Both the position numbers and the translations under genes were made by a program. A model generated the notes under the pieces. It saw only the letters and a list, made by a program, of their open reading frames with translations. It had not been told where the DNA came from and did no database searches. This document shows positions 55,201-64,000 of a stretch of 64,000 bases of DNA, in pieces. Source of the DNA: Marsupella aquatica. Lineage: Eukaryota > Marchantiophyta. The stretch's first letter is position 1, and each line of letters opens with the position of its first letter. The stretch spans positions 248,001-312,000 of the forward strand of contig OZ316896.1 of NCBI GenBank assembly GCA_973895155.1, in the 5' to 3' direction.

Positions 55201-56402
55201 TCTTCATGAGATAGCCGCTAGGTTTTGTGAAGAGAGGACAGGAGGAATTGGTTTGCAGATTGCTGAAATCCTTGTATGGGTTGAAACAGTCACCAAGACA
55301 GTGGAACAAGCGGTTTGACGATTGGATTCGGTCACAAAGTTTTCACAGGAATGTGTTTGACCCTTGTGTATATTTGAAACCGGTGAAGAATGTTGTCTTT
55401 GGGTTCATTGTTTTAGTACTTTATGTGGATGACATGCTTATTGCGGCCAAGGATAGGTCTGAGATTGTTAAGCTTAAGGCACTGCTAAGTGCAGAGTTTA
55501 AGATGAAGGACCTAGGGCCAGCTAAGAGGATTTTGGGTATGGAGATCACTAGGGACTTGGAGGCTGGTACTATGGTTGACACAGAGCAGTTATGCGAGGA
55601 AGGTAATTGCTAGGTTCAACATGGGGGATAGTAAGCCAGTAAGTACCCCTTTGGCTGCACACTTCAAATTGTCATCAGCTTTTTGTCCCACAGATGCGAT
55701 AGAGAAGGGGCTGATGTCAAAGGTTCCTTATGATAAGGCAGTGGGAAGTCTCATGTATTTGATGACTTGCACTAGACCTGATCTTGCCATGGCTATGGGC
55801 AAGGTGAGCAGGTACATGTCGAATCTAGGGAAGGTACACTGGGAAGCAGTGAAGTGGATTATCAGGTACTTGAAGGGTACCGTGGATCATGGTCTTTTAT
55901 TTGATGCAAATGCAAAGAATGCGAGATCATTTATTGGCTATGTAGATTTTGACTATGGACAAGATCTGGACCGAAGGAGATCAACATAGGGTACGTGTTC
56001 ACACTTGACGGTGGATGCATAAGTTGGAGGTCTACTTTGCAAAAGTGTATTGCTCAATCTACTACAGAAGCGGAGTATATTGCAGCAGCGGAAGCAGCAA
56101 AGGAAGCGATTTGGTTGGTTAAACTTATCACTGAAATGGGATTGCCACAGGGGAATGTGAAGCTCCATTGTGATAGTCAAAGTGCGCTCCACCTTGCTGT
56201 GAACCAGGTGATGGACAGTAAAGTGAAGCACATAGACGTTAGGTACCATTTTATCAGGCAGGCTGTGTCTGATAATTTGTTTGAGCTAGTCAAGATAAAC
56301 GGTAAACTCAACCCAGCTGACACATTTACCAAAATGATTCCTTCGGAAAGTTTCTCTAGACATCGTGATGTGCTGCAGGTTTTGCAATTGCGTCACAAGT
56401 AA
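52257..56402 (+). pseudogene. Copia gag-pol, broken by about eleven stops and several frameshifts
   Basis: Starts MASSFGGVKFEVEKYDG at 52257. Gag (UBN2-like) runs to about 53000, then a CCHC knuckle ends in KCHKVGHVKRDC at about 53010-53045. The protease region has WILDCACSFH near 53190. Integrase (about 53570-54310) has HSRLGHMSEKGL, SDNGGEY and QNGVAERLNR. RT (about 54840-55530) has NKWIYKLK and LYVDDMLI. RNase H (about 56000-56390) has SQSALHLAVN and ADTFTK. In-frame stops: 52326, 53007, 53573, 53693, 53894, 54020, 54059, 54305, 55152 and 55212, plus one at 55987 tied to a frameshift. Most stand where Q or W is expected from the family. Frameshifts lie near 53080, 54430, 55575 and 55987. 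No functional product is expected. Confidence 0.9.
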
Positions 56403-56585
56403 GGGTTTTTCTTAACATTCGCTGTAATTACTGATATATGCTCTTTTTCACTCCTAGTAATAGGCTATGACTTAGTTCTGGTTTGCTCTAGTTAGAGAGG
56501 GGAAACCATGTTGGTTTTCGTCCAAAACTTCCCGCTGAGGAATCATATAGGTTAGCAGTATTACCCTCCCCTAGACCAGAGTCAA

Positions 56586-56594
56586 GGGGGAGAT
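56586..56594 (+). other. Copia polypurine tract
   Basis: GGGGGAGAT immediately precedes the 3' LTR start TGTCAGG. It primes plus-strand synthesis. Confidence 0.8.
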
Positions 56595-56937
56595 TGTCAG
56601 GTATTTACTCAAGGTCTAGGGTTACGGCATGTAACCGTAGTTAGACTAACCGTAGTTGGAGACGTGGTTAGGTTTACTAGGATGCACACTATATGCCAAG
56701 CGATGTTTGCTTGGATAAGTGGAACTTAGGCTCATTGTTACGGAGCCACTTGAGAGATGATGAGAGCTTACACTGTGGAGACTTGGTTTAGCCGATGGGC
56801 TTAGAGTTCAGTAAAGCTCTCTTGTGTGTTCCCGTGGACGTAGCCTCGAGGAGGTGAACCACGTATCTCTTGTGTCAACTACTTGCGCGTTGGATGTGTC
56901 ATGTGCTTACCATTATGAGTGTCGTCTATGCTCAACA
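56595..56937 (+). repeat. Copia 3' LTR
   Basis: 343 bp, TGTCAGGTATTTACTC to TATGCTCAACA, followed by the target duplication GGACG. Confidence 0.95.
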
Positions 56938-56942
56938 GGACG

Positions 56943-57369
56943 GACTTTGAGTTTAATATGAGGGTTTGAGTGAGAGCTCCTCTTGGACCCAAGGCCAAAG
57001 AAGTTTATTTCATGCGCAATAGATGTTTGACGCATGGGTTAAAGCACGGCGCAGGTGTAACCGTCTGAGACCCTCGACTGGCGACGGAATTTGAGGGCCT
57101 AGGCATGAGCACCATGTTGGCCCAATCACCACGGGCTAAGACATTTTACTTATGTATGTCTACTTAACTAGAAAGTTATGGGCATAGCAAGTTAGTTATG
57201 TGCTCGGTTATGTGTCAATGCGATCAGGTGAGAGTCCTGGTTGAGGGCCAAATATAAGGGACCAAAGTTGGTCCAATTAATAGGTTTTCAGAAGCATATA
57301 TGAAGAGTGATGTCCCCTAGGGGCCAAGGGCAAACCCAAGCTGTGAGCTACGACGATCTCAACACTATG
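56943..57369. repeat. Dispersed repeat, third copy, right fragment
   Basis: Resumes where 49954 stopped and aligns with about 20362-20775: GAGCTCCTCTTGG, CCTAGGCATGAGCAC, GGGCTAAG, GGGACCAAAGTTGGTCC and AGAAGCATATATGA. It breaks again at 57369/57370 at a second copia-like LTR. Confidence 0.82.
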
Positions 57370-57638
57370 TGTTAGTTGACTCAAGTTCCCAACTTTAGTT
57401 AGTTTGGCCTTACTAGGGTTAGTTAACCCTTGGGTTACATTTAGATAAGATTCATTTAGATTAGGCCCACACATGCAGGCCCCCTTGCGGAGTATAGGTT
57501 GGAGGGAGAGTAATGTTCACATGTACTTTCTCATGAACTATGGTTCCTTCATTAGTTTATCCATTGTGGTGTCTTGTTTATGTAGTGAGATTAAGTGTTC
57601 CGCATTGTTGTCTAGTCTAGAGACAAAAGTGTTTTACA
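57370..57638 (+). repeat. Probable LTR of a second copia element
   Basis: Starts TGTTAGTTGACTCAAG and ends AGTGTTTTACA (269 bp). It is followed by AG and TGGTATTAGAG, one mismatch from the initiator tRNA-Met type site. It begins exactly where the dispersed repeat stops aligning. No second LTR or coding region was found downstream, so the element is truncated, probably before about 58000. Confidence 0.6.
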
Positions 57639-60600
57639 AGTGGTATTAGAGTTTCTTGTTAGTGGTTCAGTGGCGTGGGCAGTTGTGAGATCTGAGCGTT
57701 CATTTGTGTTGGATTGTGGTGAAAGATTAAATTGTCATTGACAATTGCGTGATCATCATTTCAGTGGCCATTTTACATTGAATGTTTTTGTGGTTGCAAG
57801 AGGTGAAGATTTCCCAATTGAAACTTTGTTGAAGGATTGGAGTACCTTGTTAGTGCGGTTCCAAAAGGTACCATTGGGAGGACAGTCCAGCGGACACTTT
57901 GTATGGGTGAAAGTTTCACAGTTTGTTATCCGTTGAGTGCAAAGCGGGGGAGCATTATCTCTCGTCTGAGTTTTTATCGTGGAGCAGCACTTCGATGTAC
58001 TTGTCTGTCAAAGTTACCGGTGTCGTAGAACCAAAGTTGAAAGTTACCGGTCTTAGAACCAAAGTTACCTGTCTGTAAGGATTTCTGCAGGTCTCTGCTA
58101 TATCTCCTAAATCTCATGCCCAGAAATAATCTCATACCGTAAACTGCTTCTGCATAAACTGAAGCACAATACAGCATGTTTTGGGATCAATCTATTTGTT
58201 TTTACTACAATGATATTTGGAGATTGGCTGTGATTGCCTCGGACACTGTCAAAAACTGTTTCCTGCGAATGATATTTGTCTTTTCGGTCCTTCGGTTCTA
58301 AAAAGAGACCATGAGAGTTTATTCGTCGAATTCGCTAAAGATGTGATGTTATTGCGCTTAGTCACTGACCAGCAACTGAAATCAAAGAACCTGTATTATG
58401 AACATGGATATACATATATGAGTGGATTTCATAGTATGCCCATTTCAACAGCAAGAAGGAATCAAGATGGAGTCCGGCTGGAAATTGCCGAGGTACGCAT
58501 GTAGAGCTAAGTTTGTCCTCTGAATGTTCGTGCAAGATCTAGCACTTTGAGACGCTCAATATCCTAATAATTTCATTTCAAGCACGTATTCCAGATTGAT
58601 GTCTCTGTTTGTGATCATGACTGGAAAATAAGGTTCTGAGCATTACAGTTCTTCTGAATTTGAGTTCTCCATCAGAGTAGCCATATGAGTGTAAGACCCT
58701 TGCTGCCTCGAATCATCTCGAAATTCTGATTACTCACGTCGGCCAACGATTCAGAAAGTGGAACTTGTTAGCCCCTCGGATGCGGTTATTTATGCTGTCT
58801 GCTCAATTCGAGAATTGGAATTGGACGATGCACACTCGGTAAGAGGCAGACGTGCACATTACGAGTCTCTTTCTCGGACGTTCTCTCCTCAGGATTGAAC
58901 CAACTCGCTTGGCTTAAACTTGTGGACCTTAAAAAGCTGACTTCAACTTCCTAGTAGACATAAGACAAATTTCTCTTACAATGTTAAAATTTTGCAACGC
59001 GTTAATTGCGTTTTAGTCTTGACAAGACAGCTTCGCATGCAGCTACTCTACAATATAGGATCCCTGGAAGCAATATCGCAAGTGACGGCGGAACCTTTCG
59101 CATGAAAGGCCACTGCTGTCGTGGCATGGAGTTTTTCAGGAATGACACCCACAACCGGAGATCAGACCTCACTCGAGTAAGCAGACATAAATAATGCACT
59201 GCCCACACCTTTCAAAGTACTCTTACTTCGTGATTGATTGTTCATTGTGATACGCGAAGATCAGAGCTGTACAGCTCTGACCTTGCCACACACAGCTCCT
59301 TACAATTCGCCCTAAATGGTGGCAGATATTCGAGCAGACATTGTGCCGCAGAAATAACAAAGTCATCAAGGTTCGTCATAAAGTGTCTTACCAAGAAATC
59401 CCCGCAATGATGAGGCGGGGGACCCCTGTCAAAGTATATTTAAATTCTTCATCTTCTTCATGTTAATCTTTCAGCTGACAACGAAGCGGGCGATGTGGCA
59501 GTGTGCAAGTTAAGTCCTTGGGCTCACATCACGAGCAATAAGTCCAAAGCTAAAGAGTTCACATTCAGGACCTGTGATGGGATTATCATGTTGCAATCCA
59601 GAATCTGGCAGCAACCACGGTTTTGTTGCGAATCGCACCTACCCACAAATAAACGGGAAGATCTTTGTCACTGACAAAACTCGCGCGATGTGTTAGAAGG
59701 GCGTTCACTCTGAATCTACAGACTGCTCATTAAAAAAGATACAACAAATTTTAATCATGAGCGGAGGCCCTCCGCCACCTTGCCTTAACGTTTATTGTGG
59801 AAACGGTTTTTGGGGTACTTGATTGAAGATGCTAGTGTACTTCAAAAACGTAAGTAAACAGTTTGCGGTTTACGCGGGATATACCTGCGTTAACTCAAGT
59901 CCAAGGATTGATTCAATTCACGAACGGGCTCGTAATGAAGATTTGAGTCAATACTTGAATATGAATATCGACGTGCTCTTGTCGACAGGCCAGATTCAGG
60001 GCTTAGTTTGAAAACAATGCTCACATGTCAGAACCTTCCCGGTATGGTTGAGCATGTTCCCGAAATCGGAGGGGAACACATCTAAAACTTAAATGCATAG
60101 GAAACCGAATTTGTTAAGATCTCTCGTAGGGAGAACAACTCACTAGGGCATCGTCGCTGGTCATTGGTTCTGGTCGTCATGGTTTGATAACAATTTATCC
60201 ATACTGTCACAAGAGAGGTGATGGAATCGAGCGCTTATGACATAGGAGCACAAAGTACCTAGGGAATTGCAACACATTGAAGAACCATGAGTAGACGCAG
60301 CGAGTTGTAGAAAAGATTAGTAACCAATAACAAGCCTTAGCAAAATCAGTCTTCAATCAAATAAGACTGAAGACTAAAGTGGAGTGAGTCACAAATTTTG
60401 ATAAAGAATATTTCGGGGCAACGTAAAAGAGATTCGAAGTAATTGAGGTGTCTGAATTGTGAATACTTTTACATGAGCTTGGGTCAACTGGACTGAAGAT
60501 TTGCATTGGGAAAATTCAGGTACATTGAAAAGATCAATTGTGCATCATCACGAAACTGAGCTGTATATGTATTTGACATAAGCTGGACTAGTACATGGTT

Positions 60601-63588
60601 TCTTCGTCAATTCTATGAGTGTAGTGGACAATCATTTTGTATCAAACTGATTAATATGCTAAATTGATATTGGTTGTATGTAATTCTGATGTAAATTGGA
60701 TATGGAGTTTCCAAATTGCTGTTGCCCCTACATTAAATGTACCCTCTTGATTCAACTTGACAAAGCTTTCGATAGCTAATCTGTCTTGAAAATTCTCCTT
60801 GCTCTTGATTCAGCCAGTTTAGCAGAGCTGGGTTGTTCGTGTGGAAAGCAGTGAGCCTTCCCCTCTCCCAAAGCTTGTAGCTGAGATGGGTGGTCACGTG
60901 TAGCAAGAGCCAAATTGGGAGAGCTTGCAACTGAGTCAGGTGGTCAGGTGTAGCAAGAGCCAGTTGCTACAAGGAGAACGAACTGTTGTGTGCTTAGCAC
61001 CTTTGCTACCGATCTCCAAGATTCTCAAGTGATGCTTTGAGGATTAATGAATGATATGTTTTCCTGGCCATCTCCTCATCCCACAATAATATTTGGTTGG
61101 AGTTAATTTTGGAAGGATTGAGTAAATCGAGGGAGAAATAAAACGAAATTCCTCTAGAGTTGTAAAACAAGGGGTTAACGAAACTTGGGACAATGTTGGA
61201 CTTCCCTAAATAAGGTATCTGGTGACTTGTCTCTATCAGATGAGGCTATAAGCATAGAGTTTGAAGATAGACACTCATTCCCTTCAACTTAGCAATGTGA
61301 AGTCAATGCTAGCTGGCAAATATATATTTTAGACGAATGATTAGCAAGATTCCAAAAATATGGTCTAGCTCCCAAAGATCTACCCTCTAATAGACATGGA
61401 ACCTTGTTTGATTGCTTTCCAGATAGTGCTGATAGGTTGATAATTCAAAGAATTGAGTTTGACACTTTTAGCAGTATAATCTGGGATTCTTCATGAGGAG
61501 AGCATGTGCAAGGTGATTGTCCATTGCCAACCGAGCTGAATAAGCTTTGCAACTGGCAATCCATAGGACAAGTTGTGGTTGCTTAGTACACTACCCTGAA
61601 TGCTCGAGCTTTGCTTGTAAAACGATGGTGAGTTATGCCCGCTTCCAGTTCCAAGCCCAACTCTAGCTATGCCCTTACCCTAGCTTTAGTTTGCCCTTTA
61701 TTACATAGAGACAGGAGTAGATAAGCTTTCTCCCGGGGTAAGTCAACCATGCCTCCGTCAAACTTTGTAGGTCTCAGCAAGACTTGCGTAACTTGAGGTA
61801 ATGTGTCCAGATGGTGACGGAAAGCACTCAGTGTTTTTTTACCTGGTTTTCCTTGGCTGTTAGTGTATTACTTTGATTGTACGATATGCAGCGATGACCC
61901 GTTCCAGTACCACGGAGTACTTTCCAGATTTTCTCACAGAATTACTGTTTGAAAAGTTTCGGGTGTTCCAGTTGTTCTCGAAAACATGCCAATGCGGCGG
62001 GGAGACAGAAAAGGCTTTCGCACTTGATTAAAAAAAATTGTAGTGTACGAAAATAAGAGAAACGGAAATAGTCTCCATGGAAATGTATTTTAAGAAGACA
62101 GTTAAAGAGAACTGCTGCTTGACGTCAGGAGGAGTCTCGGACAATTCCTCGAGGTTTCCCAGTTCTTTATCTGGTACGAAAGAGTCGATAGAGACTACAA
62201 AGTGTTGTTTCTCGTAGAACACCCTGCTTTGGAAGCCCAACATCTACAGCTCTTAAGTCTCCACTGCAAAAAGCAATGACTATCCATGTCATCGTAGCCC
62301 TCACCTGCTGCAAACAGTTCTCTCGTGAGCAACTCTCATATGATTTACAGAGAACACGTGAATGGTATTCGAGTAAATAGTCTAAGACGTGAGAAATTTG
62401 CTACTTGTTCGACAAATACGAGGCCGTGCCATGTGGGGGTTACAATATCAGCCCCTAAATAGCTACATCTAGCTACATCTCCCACCTGTAGACTAGAGGT
62501 TGATTTGGGAAACACATAGGCAGACAGCCCGACCTAGAGATATCTTTCTCCCATCTTAGACGTTTGAAATCATAAATAGTATAATAAATCACAGACAGCC
62601 AACCTAATCAGGTCAAAGTTAGACCCAGAGAACAACTCTCCTCGAATGCAGATCTCCGTCTACGGCTGTCCCTCCGACATGTAAAATAGCAATTAATAAG
62701 AGCGAGCACTAATATATAATGAGGGAACCCGGTGAAGGTGAATTGTCACGTGTCTATTGTCACATCTATTGAGCGCCATTGCTTGAAGACGGTAATGTAT
62801 CACTGTTGTGAAATTTTACTACTAAAACATCCATTTGACACCTTTCCAGTCGGAGACTCTTGCAGTCGATGAGCCAGAGTACCTGTCCCCAAGATCTCTG
62901 CCTGAAGGTTGGGTTTAACTTGCTGATGGTCACTTGACTAAGAGATCTCATTTGCTGCAAGAATTCATAACAGTAAATATTTTATAGTTCTCCATTTACA
63001 TGCTGAGCTTGACCTCTGAAGAGGTTCACTTCGGAATGTACCTCACCGAGCTTTTTCTTTAACCGAATTAGCTGCTGGTGGGACAAAGCGAACAGGGATA
63101 GTCATTCCCAGACAGAGGATGTCTCAGTGTGTACTCAGGAATGAGGAATAAGAAAATTAATTAGGCAAACCTCACTCGTATTCTTTCCCACGATGCCGGT
63201 TCGACCCTCGGAAGCAATAAGTTATAAAGAGCCAAAGGGAACTTGCGGGGCTTGCAAGCACTCTGCACATATGATTCTTTCAAATCATGAAGCACCTGCA
63301 GCATCACAAAACCATACGGCTGTGATGGTCCTCATCCACACCAAAGACGCAAAATCTCGTCTAGGGCGACTCCTCGCTGGACTGTATGTTTTGCTGTTTT
63401 CATGACTTTAGACAAGACACAACGTAGCAGCGCTCCATGGTCCATGACCTCCTCTTGTTTGAGACCCAAAAGTTACGAACAGCAAATTTGTCTCAGAATG
63501 AGTGTGAGGTGCGATATACGGAGAAGAGGAATTATCCGCAGTAATAAGCAACAATTCCTCTCTGTTTCCCAGTCGTTCTTGAGTTATC
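57639..63588. other. Long stretch without recognised genes
   Basis: The first few hundred bases may be leader of the second copia element. After that no family was recognised on either strand. The longest frames (58217-58504 plus, 95 codons; 62028-62243 minus) match nothing I know. The final part is probably the 3' flank of the PPR gene at 63589. Decayed genes with short exons could be missed by eye. Confidence 0.4.
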
Positions 63589-63999
63589 TCAAAGCCTTGG
63601 GATTCCCTGCTTTTCTCTCTCTTTCCAAAGTGCCTGAGCTCTCTCAGAACCTCGACGAGGCCCCTGCTTTTGATATCGCTTAAAGTTCCGTTTGGCTCTT
63701 TGAGGATTTTTCCTCTTCAACCGTTGACGACCCTCTGGATCCTGGCCAGCGTTGGCTTTCTTGTCGTTTTCGAGCTTCTCTGCATATTTTGCGTCCAGGA
63801 TGAATCTCATTTTCCCATGAATTGTTGGCTCTGGCGTTAACCCTTTCTCTAGCATTTCTTTGTGATACTTAAAAGCATTGGTAAACTCACGGCGCCTGAT
63901 GAAAGCATATATGATGGTGCAATATGTGAAGGAGTCAGGCTGACAACCTGTAGCTCGCATCTCTAACAATACTTTTCGCAGTTTTGTGCATACACCACC
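63589..63999 (-). CDS. PPR protein C-terminus (P-class), continues beyond right edge
   Basis: The minus frame is open to the window end. It contains PPR-type repeats: DSFTYCTIIYAFIRRREFTNA, cited by its core FTYCTIIYAFIRRREFTNAF, and KYHKEMLEKGLTPEPTIHGK. It then runs into a Lys/Arg-rich tail (KRKNPQRAKRNFKRYQKQGP) and ends GIPRL. No E or DYW domain follows, unlike the PPR gene at 24.2 kb. P-class proteins bind organelle RNA for stability, splicing or translation. No orthologue can be named from this much. Confidence 0.8.
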   Translation of the reverse strand, partial: GGVCTKLRKVLLEMRATGCQPDSFTYCTIIYAFIRRREFTNAFKYHKEMLEKGLTPEPTIHGKMRFILDAKYAEKLENDKKANAGQDPEGRQRLKRKNPQRAKRNFKRYQKQGPRRGSERAQALWKEREKQGIPRL

Positions 64000-64000
64000 T

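Larger units (their letters stand above)
49955..56937 (+). mobile_element. Complete Ty1/copia retrotransposon, coding-defective
   Basis: Two 343-bp LTRs (49955-50297 and 56595-56937), both TGT..ACA, flanked by the 5-bp target duplication GGACG at 49950-49954 and 56938-56942. A tRNA-iMet-type primer site follows the 5' LTR, and GGGGGAGAT precedes the 3' LTR. The domain order gag, protease, integrase, RT, RNase H is Ty1/copia. The LTRs differ at about 14 sites by eye (about 4 percent), older than the gypsy element at the left end. It sits inside the third copy of the dispersed repeat. Confidence 0.95.

Noticed and set aside
52326-55214. TAG read as glutamine by a variant genetic code
   Set aside because: Stops are mixed with frameshifts, and W-derived TGA/TAG and other TGA/TAA stops also occur. 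Host genes use standard code, and UBC22 itself ends in TAG.
58217-58504. 95-codon plus-strand frame
   Set aside because: No recognisable family, motif or splice context; kept only as a mention in the gene-free stretch.
63190-63215. GGTTCGACCCTC as a tRNA B box
   Set aside because: No matching A box or cloverleaf stems could be drawn upstream.
1-64000. CRISPR arrays, rRNA or organelle DNA
   Set aside because: No regularly spaced identical repeats with unique spacers, and no rRNA-like sequence, were seen.

Overview
The window looks like a transposon-rich nuclear stretch of an early land plant, most likely a bryophyte and probably a moss. Reasons: a DYW-type pentatricopeptide (PPR) gene whose wording resembles moss DYW proteins as I remember them, plant-type UBC22/UBE2S and HemK2/N6AMT1 genes with GT-AG introns, interstitial TTTAGGG tracts, and plant-style Ty3/gypsy, Ty1/copia, CACTA, Helitron and LINE elements. 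A lycophyte cannot be excluded. Nothing prokaryotic or organellar was seen.

Layout. 1-12155: a young Ty3/gypsy element on the minus strand, with its 3' LTR cut by the left window edge. Its inferred LTR is about 4.6 kb and carries a 1,212-codon ORF with a plant-mobile-domain-like segment and a long coiled coil. Internally it has gag-protease (one in-frame amber) and pol (one late frameshift). It sits directly against the 3' exon of a HemK2-type methyltransferase gene (12156-12659, plus strand). 15.4-20.07 kb: a 5'-truncated CACTA element with a DUF4216 transposase remnant, a multi-exon accessory gene, and an intact 3' end rich in AGTCG-type subterminal repeats. 20.2-22.5 kb: a dispersed repeat present as two diverged tandem units. 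24.2-26.2 kb: the PPR-DYW gene (minus) with a partial tandem duplication of its 5' end. 30-31.9 kb: a decayed Helitron helicase (minus). 35.9-37.9 kb: a decayed gypsy pol (minus) that ends in a PHD finger, interrupted by a LINE 3' end (37.9-39.6 kb, plus). 43.4-46.35 kb: an apparently intact UBC22/UBE2S gene (plus). 47.4-48.2 kb: a fold-back element. 49.95-56.94 kb: a complete but decayed copia element with 343-bp LTRs and a GGACG target duplication, sitting inside a third copy of the dispersed repeat. A second copia LTR (57.37-57.64 kb) interrupts the same copy. 57.6-63.6 kb: no recognisable gene. 63.6-64.0 kb: C-terminal end of a second PPR gene (minus), continuing past the right edge.

The host genes do not form an operon or shared pathway. 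The candidate host functions are translation-termination-factor methylation (HemK2), organelle RNA editing or processing (PPRs) and ubiquitin conjugation (UBC22). The most unusual items are the giant LTR with its own large ORF, the PHD-tailed gypsy pol, the LTR/HemK2 junction, and the prevalence of C-to-T-type stop codons (often CAG to TAG) across unrelated elements. All alignments and difference counts were made by eye.
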